DNA of 49,469 bases from JBDUDK01 sp040002995 (GCA_040002995.1 JBDUDK010000071.1:1-49469); one strand, 5' to 3'; positions 25,326 to 33,692 are shown, numbered from the stretch's first letter. The notes: a model not told the origin generated them from the sequence alone. Translations and numbers: made by a program.

Positions 25326-26780
25326 TCAACGCTGGTCAGGATCGACCGGCACCCGAAGTTCCACCACCGTCCCTTTTCCGCCCGGCGCCGCCCGCATTTC
25401 GATCGTGCCCGCCAATTCCGTCGTGACGAGTGTGCGCACGATCGAGAGGCCGAGGCCGGTGGCCGACTCCAACGAGAAGCCCTCGGGCAGGCCGACGCCG
25501 TCATCGGTGACGCGCACGGTGAGATGGTCGCCATCGGCGTCCATTTCGGTGATGACCGACCCTGGTTGACCGTTGCGGAACGCATGGTCGACCGCGTTCT
25601 GCAGGAGTTCGGTCAACACAACCGCGAGTGGCGTGGCGACGGTCGACGGCAGCTTGCCGCCCTCGCCGATCACCTTGAAGCTCACGGGCCGATCGGGCGA
25701 CTGAAGACTGTCTTCGGCCATGCGCGCGAGGGGACGCACGATGTCGACGAACGCGACGTCGTCTCCGGCATCGCGCGACAGGGTCTCGTGGACGAGCGCA
25801 ATAGTGCGGATGCGCCGCACGGATTCCTCGATGGCCGCCTTGGCCTCGCGAGAAGCGAGGCGCCTTCCTTGCAGCCGCAAGAGAGACGAGATCGTCTGCA
25901 GGTTGTTCTTCACCCGATGGTGGATTTCGCGGATGGTGGCGTCCTTGGTGAGCAGCATGCGATCGCGGCGGCGCACCTCGGTGACGTCGCGGAGGAGCAG
26001 CACTGCTCCGCTGACCGCGCCGCTGGCCAGGATGGGTATGCAGCGCACGAGCATCGTGACCTCTGTGGTCTGATCGACCTCCTCGGTGACCGGCTCTCTA
26101 GTGTCAAAGGCCGACCGGATGGCGCCGTCGTCGAAGCCGAGTTCCGACAACCGGAGGCCCACCGCCGTGGTGTTGATGCCGACACGGTGCAACGCCGACA
26201 CCGCGTTCGGCGAGTTGTACGTGACCCGTCCGGCGGCATCGAGCACGACGACACCGTCACCCACGCGTGGCGCCGAGTCGCTGTCGCGCCGCTCATCGGG
26301 AAACGGGAAGGCGCCCTCGACAATCATGCGGGCGAAGCGATCGAAGATGTCGAAGTACGTGCGCTCCAACTCCCCCGGCTGGCGACCGTGCGTCGGTGAC
26401 CATTCGCGCGTGCAGATCGCGATCAACCGGCCCTCGCGGCGGACCGGGATCGCTCGCATGATTGCCTGCTCGTTCAGGCTCTCAACCTCGATGACGCCTT
26501 CGACGACGTCGCCTTGTTCCCAGGCCTGAACCAGCACGGCCCGTTCGGAATCGTTCGCGAGCTGCCCGACCCAATCGGCGCGATAGAGCGTCTGGCTGGT
26601 GACCGGGCGCACCTGGCCGACGATGACCCATCGCTCGTCGTTCGTGCGTGCGTACAAAAGCAGGTCGGAGAACGAGAAGTCGGCGAGCATGCCCCAACTG
26701 CCCACGAGGCGCTGGAGGTGACCGATGTCGGCCCGGTCGAGCGGGGTGTGCTGTCGCGCGAGCTCGGCGAGAGTGGCCAC
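25326..26780 (-). CDS. pdtaS: PdtaS-like sensor histidine kinase (HisKA_2)
   Basis: The 484-residue cytosolic kinase has an N-terminal GAF-like sensor (1-150), a PAS domain (about 170-275), a HisKA_2 dimerisation domain with EIHHRVKNNLQTISSLLRLQ (His near 285) and a HATPase domain (VVLTELLQNAVDHAF, DDGVGLP, ATGLGLSIV). This architecture and its position beside whiB match M. tuberculosis PdtaS, which signals to the ANTAR antiterminator PdtaR. No pdtaR is present in the window. Confidence 0.9.
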   Translation of the reverse strand: MATLAELARQHTPLDRADIGHLQRLVGSWGMLADFSFSDLLLYARTNDERWVIVGQVRPVTSQTLYRADWVGQLANDSERAVLVQAWEQGDVVEGVIEVESLNEQAIMRAIPVRREGRLIAICTREWSPTHGRQPGELERTYFDIFDRFARMIVEGAFPFPDERRDSDSAPRVGDGVVVLDAAGRVTYNSPNAVSALHRVGINTTAVGLRLSELGFDDGAIRSAFDTREPVTEEVDQTTEVTMLVRCIPILASGAVSGAVLLLRDVTEVRRRDRMLLTKDATIREIHHRVKNNLQTISSLLRLQGRRLASREAKAAIEESVRRIRTIALVHETLSRDAGDDVAFVDIVRPLARMAEDSLQSPDRPVSFKVIGEGGKLPSTVATPLAVVLTELLQNAVDHAFRNGQPGSVITEMDADGDHLTVRVTDDGVGLPEGFSLESATGLGLSIVRTLVTTELAGTIEMRAAPGGKGTVVELRVPVDPDQR

Positions 26781-26859
26781 GGCACAAGAGCATCGCGGAT
26801 ATCGCGACGACGGAGAGGCTTCTCCTTACCGTCCTTTGCCTTGCGGGCGGCGGACGCGG

Positions 26860-27078
26860 CTAACGGCGAGAAGCGGCGGGCTGGCTGGACAGGATCTCGG
26901 CCTCGCTCGTCTCCCACTTCGTCAGGCACCACGGGCAATGCTGGAACATGACGCGGTCGACCAGGTCGACCCGATCGAGGTATCCGGGCTTGCTGCACGC
27001 GGGACAGCGAGACGGCATGCCCCAAATCAGCGCCGGTCGAGCGGCCGACGCCCGTCGCTTGCGAGTAAAGAATCCCAT
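26860..27078 (-). CDS. Small zinc-ribbon protein of unknown function
   Basis: The 72-residue product has a basic N-terminus and two CxxC pairs: C25/C28 (CPACSKPG) and C48/C51 (CPWCLTKW), a typical zinc ribbon. GGAGGGC precedes the ATG. It lies upstream of pdtaS on the same strand with a 79 bp gap. The pattern does not match RshA, which lies in the comparable region in mycobacteria. Confidence 0.65.
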   Translation of the reverse strand: MGFFTRKRRASAARPALIWGMPSRCPACSKPGYLDRVDLVDRVMFQHCPWCLTKWETSEAEILSSQPAASRR

Positions 27079-27223
27079 CGCCTGCCCTCCGCCTTGTTTC
27101 CTGCCCGAGTTGTTCTCACGGGGGGTCCGCGAGCCAGCACTCTCCGCGTCACCACTGTAGGCGCGTTCAACGCCACAGGCCAGGACTTAAGTAAAGATTC
27201 TTCCAAGGGACATAAACGGGCCA

Positions 27224-28372
27224 TCAGACCCAGAGCAGCTCCCCGAGCTGGGCCACGGCCGCCAAGTCATGGACGTCGCCGGGTAGGTGGGGCACGCTCA
27301 CCACCAGGTCCGCGGCCGTCCGGAGCTCGGCCCGCAACTCGGCCTCCCGCTTGGCGACGAGGGCGAGGTTGTCGAGCGCCATCGCCGCTTCCTGCAGGAC
27401 CCGGGCGGTCGTCGCCGGGTCACCCAGACCGGCGAGCGGGCCTTTGGCAAGCGCGTCGGCACGGGCGGCGACCTTGTCGGCCGCCGCCTCAGCCTCGCGG
27501 TCAACGAGCCACATCGGGAGCACCTTGTTGAGAACCAGGGCGCCCAGCGGCAGATGCCTCTCCGCGAGGGCGCGGATGAAGAACTCCGATTCTCGGACGG
27601 GCGCCGCTTCGAGCGTGGAGACCACGATGAAGGTCGTGCGCCGATCGGCCAGCAACCGATCGACCTCGCCCGCCCGTTTCACGAACCCCTTCTCCATCGT
27701 CTGCAGCAGCGTGAAGAACTCGGCGATGTCACCGAGGAACTGCGAACCGAGGATGCGGTCGGCCACTTGCGTGAACGGCTTCGCCGCGAACGTCATGACC
27801 CTCGACCGGTAAGGCACCGTCAGCCAGCGCAAGAGCTTGCTGCCGAAGAACTCGGCCATGCGGGCCGGGGCGTCGAGAAGATCGAGCGCGTTCCGAGACG
27901 GCGGGGTATCGACGATCACGAGGTCGTAGCGCCCCGACGAGTGAATCTCGTGGAGACGTTCCATCGCGATGTAGTCGTGGCTCTGGACGAAGCGGCTCGT
28001 GAGGTTGGCATAAAGCGAGTTGGCCAAGATCGCGTCGCGGGTCTTCGCGTCGGGGGCGTGACGCCGGATGAGGTCGTCCCAGCTCTGTTTGGTGTCGAGC
28101 ATCGCCACCCACAACTCGCCCTTGCCTTCGAAGTGGGCACTGGCGAGGAGATCGGGCGCGACCCGGGTTTCCGCGTTACCGAAACGTTCGAGACCAAGGG
28201 CCGTCGCCAAGCGACGGGCGGGGTCGACGGTGAGGACGAGCACCTTCCCGCCGAGACGAGACGCCGCCATGGTGCCGAGCGCGGCCGCGGTCGTGGTCTT
28301 GCCGACGCCTCCAGAGCCGCAGCAGATCGCGATCTCCTTGGCGGCGAGTAAACGTTCGAGGGCGGAGGTCAC
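27224..28372 (-). CDS. ArsA/GET3-family ATPase 2 (Rv3680-like)
   Basis: The 382-residue P-loop ATPase has Walker A GSGGVGKTTTAAALG, VDPARRLATALGL, VIVDTPPSRNALDLLDAP and the C-terminal VPHLPGDVHDLAAV. It resembles the second member of the paired actinobacterial ArsA-like ATPases (M. tuberculosis Rv3679/Rv3680). It is coupled to arsA1 by GTGA (4 nt) and ends the mrp-DUF3107-arsA1-arsA2 run. The pair probably forms a heterodimer; the client is unknown. Confidence 0.9.
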   Translation of the reverse strand: MTSALERLLAAKEIAICCGSGGVGKTTTAAALGTMAASRLGGKVLVLTVDPARRLATALGLERFGNAETRVAPDLLASAHFEGKGELWVAMLDTKQSWDDLIRRHAPDAKTRDAILANSLYANLTSRFVQSHDYIAMERLHEIHSSGRYDLVIVDTPPSRNALDLLDAPARMAEFFGSKLLRWLTVPYRSRVMTFAAKPFTQVADRILGSQFLGDIAEFFTLLQTMEKGFVKRAGEVDRLLADRRTTFIVVSTLEAAPVRESEFFIRALAERHLPLGALVLNKVLPMWLVDREAEAAADKVAARADALAKGPLAGLGDPATTARVLQEAAMALDNLALVAKREAELRAELRTAADLVVSVPHLPGDVHDLAAVAQLGELLWV

Positions 28373-29316
28373 GAGATTTCCTCGGACAGCGCGTCGGCGA
28401 CTTTGGAGACCGTGCGCCGGCCTGGCTGCCGCGCGAACTGCTCGGGCACGTACCAGACCGGCGTGCCCTCGGCCAGCGACCGGCGCAGATGGGAGAGATG
28501 CACGGCCCGTTCGCGCCGCAGCGCCACCGCGAGGTCGGCGGCATCAAGAACGTGATCGACGCCCGGACCAATCTCGGCAACGAGCGCAGCGTGCGGCTCG
28601 GCGGCGCGCAGCTCTTCAAAGCGTTCTTCTTCCGACCGGCCGAACAGCTCCGGCAGGACGCGATTCACCACGACCGCCGCGAGGTCGACCGCGGTCTCCT
28701 CGCGCAGGCGGGCGGCCAGCTCGATGGTTTCGACGACGGGCATCTCTTCGGAGCTGGTGACGATGATTGCCCCGGTGCGCGTGGGATCCGCGAGGATCTC
28801 GAGCATCCACGCCGCCTGGCTTCGGATGAGTCCGACCCGCACGAGGCGGGCGATGGTGTCGGGCGCGGCGAGCTGAGCCACCACGTGACCGCTCGCCGAG
28901 CCGTCGACGACGACGAGGTCGTAGTGGCGTTCGCGTACCTCCCAGCACACCTTGCCGATCGTGAGGATCTCTTTGACACCCGGCGCCGCGCCGGCGACGA
29001 AGTCAAGCGTGCGCGCCAGCGGCCCGACGCGCGCCGCGAGAGGAAGGCGTAGTTGCAGCGCGAGGTATTCCTTCAGCGAGGCCTCGGTGTCCATCACCAT
29101 CGCGGCGACGCCGGGGAACACTTCGGTGGGTGCGAAGTCGAGCGGCCCGCTTTCGAACGCTCCGGCTATGTCGCCCTTCGCGTCGATCTCGCAGAGCAGC
29201 ACCCGCTTACCACCACGCGCCGCCAGCACGGCCAGCGCCGCCGCGATCGTGGTCTTCCCAACGCCACCCTTGCCGGTGACGACGAGGAGCTTTCGGTCGA
29301 GGACTGCCAGCGTCAG
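28369..29316 (-). CDS. ArsA/GET3-family ATPase 1 (Rv3679-like), probable CTG start
   Basis: The 315-residue ATPase has Walker A TGKGGVGKTTIAAALA near the N-terminus, CEIDAKGDIAGAF, VVVDGSASGHV and VVVNRVLPELF. No in-frame ATG, GTG or TTG lies upstream of the P-loop before an in-frame stop. The nearest conventional start (GTG 29229) would remove Walker A. CTG 29316 overlaps the DUF3107 stop as CTGA, mirroring the GTGA overlap with arsA2, so CTG with translational coupling is the best reading; CTG 29310 is the alternative. Confidence 0.8.
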   Translation of the reverse strand: MTLAVLDRKLLVVTGKGGVGKTTIAAALAVLAARGGKRVLLCEIDAKGDIAGAFESGPLDFAPTEVFPGVAAMVMDTEASLKEYLALQLRLPLAARVGPLARTLDFVAGAAPGVKEILTIGKVCWEVRERHYDLVVVDGSASGHVVAQLAAPDTIARLVRVGLIRSQAAWMLEILADPTRTGAIIVTSSEEMPVVETIELAARLREETAVDLAAVVVNRVLPELFGRSEEERFEELRAAEPHAALVAEIGPGVDHVLDAADLAVALRRERAVHLSHLRRSLAEGTPVWYVPEQFARQPGRRTVSKVADALSEEIS

Positions 29317-29543
29317 CCGCCAAAGCCCATGCGCCGGTCGGCGTCGGGCGAACCGACCTCGACGTAGGCGATCTTCGAGCCGGGCACACCAATCTGCTTG
29401 CCCCTCTTATCGGTGACCCACAGCACCGATTCGTCGGCGAGAGCGACGTCGATCTGCGCGCGGAGTTTCTCGCGGTCGACATCGTCGGCGAGTTCGACGA
29501 CGACTTCACGCGGGGCGTTGGTTACACCGATCCTGAGGTCCAC
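29313..29543 (-). CDS. DUF3107 family protein (Rv3208A/TB9.4-like)
   Basis: The 76-residue protein begins (M)DLRIGVTNAPREVVVEL and ends with KIAYVEVGSPDADRRMGFG, the two conserved blocks of DUF3107. Its function is not established. Its stop is embedded in the arsA1 start (CTGA). Its own -10 (TAGGGT) suggests a second transcription start inside the mrp operon. Confidence 0.88.
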   Translation of the reverse strand: MDLRIGVTNAPREVVVELADDVDREKLRAQIDVALADESVLWVTDKRGKQIGVPGSKIAYVEVGSPDADRRMGFGG

Positions 29544-29549
29544 GAGGGC

Positions 29550-29555
29550 ACCCTA
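29550..29555 (-). promoter_or_regulatory. -10 element for leaderless start of DUF3107-arsA1-arsA2
   Basis: Minus-strand TAGGGT with a 6 nt spacer to GTG 29543, inside the 22 bp gap after mrp. Confidence 0.45.
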
Positions 29556-29565
29556 CCGAAGTAGC

Positions 29566-30708
29566 TCAGATGATCTTCAGCTCGGGGTTGTACCGACGTT
29601 TCGGACCGTTGGCGACGATCCAGTCGGCGATGTCGAAGAAACATCGTCCGGCTTCGCTGTCGGGCTCCACCGCGGCGATCGGCTTGCCCTCGTCACCTCC
29701 GGCGCGCAGGGCAGGCACCAGGGGGATGCGTCCGATGAGCGGGACCCCCAACGTGTCAGCGAGCTCTTGACCGCCGCCCGAGCCGAAGATCTCGTAGCGC
29801 TTCCCGTCATCGCCGGTGAACCACGACATGTTCTCGATGACGCCCTTCACGTCGAGATGAACCTTCTCGGCCATCGCCGCGCTGAGGCGGGCCACCTTCT
29901 GCGCGGCGGCTTGCGGAGTCGTGACGACGAACACCTCGCCGCGCGGTAGGTACTGGCTGAGCGAAATGGCAATGTCGCCGGTACCGGGAGGCATGTCGAT
30001 GAGGAGGAACTCAGGATCGTCCCAGTAGACATCGACGAGGAACTGCTCGAGCGCCTTGTGCAACATGGGACCGCGCCAGATAACGGCTTGTCCCTCCGGA
30101 ACGAAATACGCCATCGAGATGCAACGCACGCCCCACTGCTCGGGCGGTAGGAGCATCTCGTCGATAACCACCGGATCTCGGTCGGTTCCGAGCATGCGCG
30201 GGATCGAGAAGCCGTAGACGTCGGCGTCGATGACGCCAACCGAATGACCGCGTTGCGCGAGCGCGACGGCGACGTTGGCCGTGACCGACGACTTACCGAC
30301 GCCGCCCTTCCCGGAGCTTATGAGAAGGGCCCGGGTGCGCGAGTCGGGTCGGGCAAACGGGACTGCTCTACCGGTGGCGTGGCCCTGCGCGGGTTGCGAT
30401 CCGGTCGTGGCCCCGGGATCGCCGTGCAGCCGCTCGCGAAGTGCGGCCCGCTCGTCGTCGGTCATGACCATGAAATCGATGCCGACCGACGTGACACCCG
30501 GCAGCGCCACCAGCGCGGTGGTGACCCGCTGCGTGATCTCGCCGCGGAGGGGACAACCGGCCACCGTGAGAGCGATCTGCACCTGGGCACGCCCATCGGC
30601 GCCAACCTCGGCCTTGCGCACCATGTCGAGGTCGACAATCGATCGATGCAGTTCGGGGTCTTGGACGGGGCGCAAAGCCTCAAGGACCTGCTCGGGGGTG
30701 GGCGACAT
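29566..30708 (-). CDS. mrp: Mrp/ApbC-type Fe-S cluster carrier ATPase
   Basis: The 380-residue protein has an N-terminal DUF59/MIP18-like domain (1-95, with GCPLRGEITQRV, C52) and a ParA-like domain with Walker A SSGKGGVGKSS (about 131-141), DADVYGFSIPRMLG and LLIDMPPGTGD. The family delivers Fe-S clusters. The usual CxxC of the carrier site is missing: the segment reads ENMSWFTGDDGKRYEIFG. AGGAAGG lies 11 nt before the ATG. It is divergent from an HTH regulator across a palindrome. Confidence 0.9.
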   Translation of the reverse strand: MSPTPEQVLEALRPVQDPELHRSIVDLDMVRKAEVGADGRAQVQIALTVAGCPLRGEITQRVTTALVALPGVTSVGIDFMVMTDDERAALRERLHGDPGATTGSQPAQGHATGRAVPFARPDSRTRALLISSGKGGVGKSSVTANVAVALAQRGHSVGVIDADVYGFSIPRMLGTDRDPVVIDEMLLPPEQWGVRCISMAYFVPEGQAVIWRGPMLHKALEQFLVDVYWDDPEFLLIDMPPGTGDIAISLSQYLPRGEVFVVTTPQAAAQKVARLSAAMAEKVHLDVKGVIENMSWFTGDDGKRYEIFGSGGGQELADTLGVPLIGRIPLVPALRAGGDEGKPIAAVEPDSEAGRCFFDIADWIVANGPKRRYNPELKII

Positions 30709-30733
30709 GGGCGAGGCGGCCTTCCTATTTTCA

Positions 30734-30745
30734 CTACGCGCGTAG
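30734..30745. promoter_or_regulatory. Perfect 12-bp palindrome between mrp and the HTH regulator
   Basis: CTACGCGCGTAG is self-complementary. It lies immediately upstream of the regulator's -10 (TACAAT) and at the predicted mrp transcription start downstream of TATTGT (30753-30748). A protein bound here could block both promoters, fitting autoregulation by the adjacent regulator. Confidence 0.5.
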
Positions 30746-30746
30746 G

Positions 30747-30752
30747 TACAAT
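30747..30752 (+). promoter_or_regulatory. -10 element for leaderless start of the HTH regulator
   Basis: TACAAT with a 6 nt spacer to GTG 30759. It overlaps the opposite-strand TATTGT that could serve mrp. Confidence 0.55.
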
Positions 30753-30758
30753 ACGGGT

Positions 30759-31481
30759 GTGACAGGGCAGTTACCCACCTCCGCGCTGTCGCCGACTGAG
30801 TTCTCCGCCACCGTGACCGCGATCACCAACGCGTTCGGTGACCCTACGCGTCGGGCGATCTACCTCTACGCCCACGAGCACCGCGTCGGCGTCACCGCCG
30901 CCCAGGTTGCTGAACGGTTTGGTTTGCATCCGAACGTGGCACGGCATCACCTGGACAAGCTCGCCGCCGGTGGGTACCTCGAGGTCGTGGTCGAGCGTCC
31001 GGAAGGAGCGGGGGCGGGCCGGCCGTCGAAGCATTACCGCTGCACCGGTGAGACCGTCGCTCTCGACGTGAACCTGCGCACTGACGACCTCGTGCTCACG
31101 TTGCTCGGTCGAGCCCTCGCCTTGCTGCCCGCCCACGAGGCCGAAGCGATGGCGGAAGAAGTCGGAGCCGAGTATGGCCGCGTGATGGCCGCCTCGATGA
31201 CCGGCGACGCCACACAGCGGTCCTTCCGGACGGCACTGCACGCTGTCGCCGAAGCGCTCACCGCGTACGGGTTCGCCGCGCACACCGAACGTCGCGGCAA
31301 CGAACTGCGCATCGTCTCGGAGCATTGCCCGTTTGGGGCAGCCGCGGTCGAGCACCCGGTCATCTGCGCGGTCGACCGGGGAATGGTGCGCGGCATGCTC
31401 AGCACTCTCTACGGCGAGACCGCCCCCGAGCATTCGGCGTCGCTCCCCCAGGGTGACACCGTGTGCGTCACCGCATTCTGA
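30759..31481 (+). CDS. ArsR/SufR-like HTH transcriptional regulator with Cys cluster
   Basis: The 240-residue protein has an N-terminal winged helix (AFGDPTRRAIYLYAHEH, VTAAQVAERFGLHPNVARHHLDKL, wing ERPEGAGAGRPSKHYR). A C-terminal effector domain carries C190 and C203 (CPF...C, CX12C) and C236 near the end. Three such cysteines are a feature of the SufR-like branch, where they hold an Fe-S cluster. Divergence from mrp makes control of Fe-S assembly plausible. The CX12C spacing matches cyanobacterial SufR, but its third cysteine position is Leu here. Confidence 0.8.
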   Translation: MTGQLPTSALSPTEFSATVTAITNAFGDPTRRAIYLYAHEHRVGVTAAQVAERFGLHPNVARHHLDKLAAGGYLEVVVERPEGAGAGRPSKHYRCTGETVALDVNLRTDDLVLTLLGRALALLPAHEAEAMAEEVGAEYGRVMAASMTGDATQRSFRTALHAVAEALTAYGFAAHTERRGNELRIVSEHCPFGAAAVEHPVICAVDRGMVRGMLSTLYGETAPEHSASLPQGDTVCVTAF

Positions 31482-31535
31482 AGCGAATTTTCCCGGCCCA
31501 CGTCAAGTCCCCCCGAGCGGACCGGGATTTGCGGC

Positions 31536-33629
31536 TCAGGCGATGTCGCCCGCTTCGGCGAGCGGCGCGGCCTGGCGGAGCAGCCATGCGGTGATCGTGT
31601 CGGCCGACACGGGCGGCGAGAACAAGAACCCTTGAAGATCGTCGCAGCCCGCCTGAGCCAGCCAGACGCGTTGCGCTTCGGTGTTCACGCCCTCGGCGAC
31701 CACCGTCAGACCGAGGGCGTGCGCGAGATCGATGATGGCCCGCGCGATCGCGGTGCTCTCGTGATCGTGGGGAATCCCACTGGTGAACGACGAGTCGATC
31801 TTCACGAACGAGACAGCGAAATCACGGAGGTTGGTGAGCGACGAGTAGCCGGTGCCGAAGTCGTCGAGACCGATGAGGAGACCTTCCTCGCGCAACCGCG
31901 TCAGGGCGTGACGCGTAGCCGCCGTCGCCGCGATGAGTGTCGTTTCGGTGAGCTCGAGGCACAGCTGCGTCGGAGCGACGCCGAAGCGATCGAGGTTTTC
32001 TCGCACGAGGGCCACGAAGTCTCCGCGCCCGATCGTGCGCGACGAAGCGTTCCAGCCAATGACAAGCGGGCTGTCCGGACGTGCTGATGCCCACGCGGCG
32101 GCCTGACGGCATGTCTCGGCCAGCACCCACTGGTCGACGCGCGTGACGAGCCCTGACTCTTCGGCCACCCCGATGAAGTCGACCGGTTCGATCAGCGTGC
32201 CGTCAACGAGCTCCAGGCGCACCAGCGCCTCGGCGCCGGCGAGCGCGCCGGTAACCGCGTCGATCACCGGCTGAAACAAGAGACGCAACTGGTGGTTGTC
32301 GAGCGCGTGCAGGAGCATGTGCTCGGTCGCGATGCGAGCGAGCACCCTCTCACGCAGTCGGTCGTCGAACAGCTCCCATCCGTCGCGGCCGCGCTCCTTG
32401 GCCCGGTACATCGCGAGGTCGGCGTCTCGGAGCATCGCTTCGGGCAGCACGTCGCTGCTCGACGCGACCGTCACGCCGATGCTCGCGGTGACCCGAACCT
32501 CGTGGTCACCGATCCGGACGGGCCGGCCCACAGCCTCGCCGAGCCGCTCGGCGATCGCCGCCGTTTCGTCGGGGCCCGCGATCGGCTCGCAAAGCACGAC
32601 GAACTCATCGCCTCCGAGTCGGGCCACGGTGTCACCGGGGCGGACGGCCTCCTCGAGACGGACGCCGATGGCCATCAGCAATTCGTCGCCCGCAGTGTGG
32701 CCCAGGCCGTCGTTCACGAGCTTGAAGCGGTCGAGGTCGACGAAGAACAGAGCCACCCCGGCGGGATGGATCTGGTTTCGCTCGAGCGCGTCGCCGAGAC
32801 GGTGGATCAAGAGCGTGCGGTTCGGAAGTCCGGTGAGCGGATCGTGTAGCGCCTGGCGCCGCAGTGCCCGTTCGGCCTGACGCTGCTCCGTGATGTCGTG
32901 GACGGCGACGACGGCTCCGATCTTGGCGCCCGTCCCGTCGAGGAGCGGTTCGCCGTTCGCGCGCCGGAAGTGGAGTTCGCCGTCGTCGCCGAGAACGGAG
33001 AACTCGACATCACGCACGACCTCTCCTCGAAACGCGCGCGACAGCGGTGCCTGCGAGGCGGGAAGGGGCGTGACGCCGTCGGCCTCGAAGAACCGGAAGC
33101 GCGCCAACCACTCGTCGAGGTGCACGGCACCGGCGGTCGGCAACACGCCGCGCACCGCGTGGCTGTACACGGAGACGCGGCCCTCCGCGTCGCAGGCGAG
33201 GATGCCGACCTCGACTTCTGAGAGCACGGACTGAAGGAAGCTGCGCTCGCGGCGTAACTGCTCCTCGAGCTTGGCGCGCCGGCGCATGTCGCGGACGCAC
33301 AGGGCCAACACGTCGCCTTCGGCGCGTTTGACCGCTACGCCAGTGATTTCCACCGGCACCCATCCTCCGTCGGCGGCCAAGAGCCTGACATCGGTCGGCA
33401 GCACGGCCTCTGTGTCGACGAACTCCTCGGCCAGTGCGTGCGCGGCGCGAGCCACGTCGTCGGGATGAAGGAGGTCGAAACCGTTGATGCCCACGAGCTG
33501 ATCGCGGTCGCGCCCGAGAAGTCTGCACACCGTGGCGTTGGCGTCGATCATCACTCCGAGCGCATCGATGATGACCACCCCGTCGGGGAGTAGGTCGATC
33601 CAGGCCGCTGGGCGCGCGTCGTCGGACAT
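31536..33629 (-). CDS. PAS-PAS-GGDEF-EAL c-di-GMP turnover protein
   Basis: The 697-residue soluble protein has PAS domains at about 1-115 and 140-250. The GGDEF domain (about 260-425) is intact (RLGGDEFVVL near 340, DLDRFKLVNDGLGHTAGD). The EAL domain (about 435-685) is also intact: EALVRLEL near 466, LELTET, LDDFGTGYSSL, VKIDSSF, VVAEGVNTE. Both synthesis and hydrolysis of c-di-GMP are therefore possible. AGGT lies 6 nt before the ATG. It faces away from the cysteine desulfurase across 63 bp. Confidence 0.92.
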   Translation of the reverse strand: MSDDARPAAWIDLLPDGVVIIDALGVMIDANATVCRLLGRDRDQLVGINGFDLLHPDDVARAAHALAEEFVDTEAVLPTDVRLLAADGGWVPVEITGVAVKRAEGDVLALCVRDMRRRAKLEEQLRRERSFLQSVLSEVEVGILACDAEGRVSVYSHAVRGVLPTAGAVHLDEWLARFRFFEADGVTPLPASQAPLSRAFRGEVVRDVEFSVLGDDGELHFRRANGEPLLDGTGAKIGAVVAVHDITEQRQAERALRRQALHDPLTGLPNRTLLIHRLGDALERNQIHPAGVALFFVDLDRFKLVNDGLGHTAGDELLMAIGVRLEEAVRPGDTVARLGGDEFVVLCEPIAGPDETAAIAERLGEAVGRPVRIGDHEVRVTASIGVTVASSSDVLPEAMLRDADLAMYRAKERGRDGWELFDDRLRERVLARIATEHMLLHALDNHQLRLLFQPVIDAVTGALAGAEALVRLELVDGTLIEPVDFIGVAEESGLVTRVDQWVLAETCRQAAAWASARPDSPLVIGWNASSRTIGRGDFVALVRENLDRFGVAPTQLCLELTETTLIAATAATRHALTRLREEGLLIGLDDFGTGYSSLTNLRDFAVSFVKIDSSFTSGIPHDHESTAIARAIIDLAHALGLTVVAEGVNTEAQRVWLAQAGCDDLQGFLFSPPVSADTITAWLLRQAAPLAEAGDIA

Positions 33630-33692
33630 TTCATTTACCTATCGGCCCGTGTCCAGCTTGGGTGAGGTTCAAAGATCCTGAAGACTTGAGCT

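Noticed and set aside
27287..28351. 354-codon plus-strand frame antisense to arsA2
   Set aside because: Shadow frame; the minus strand has Walker A and the coupled overlap.
28369..29229. arsA1 starting at GTG 29229
   Set aside because: Would delete the Walker A motif that is perfectly conserved just upstream in the same frame.
31482..31535. TCCCGG...CCGGGA after the HTH regulator as a terminator
   Set aside because: Six-bp stem with a loop of more than 20 nt; too weak to call.
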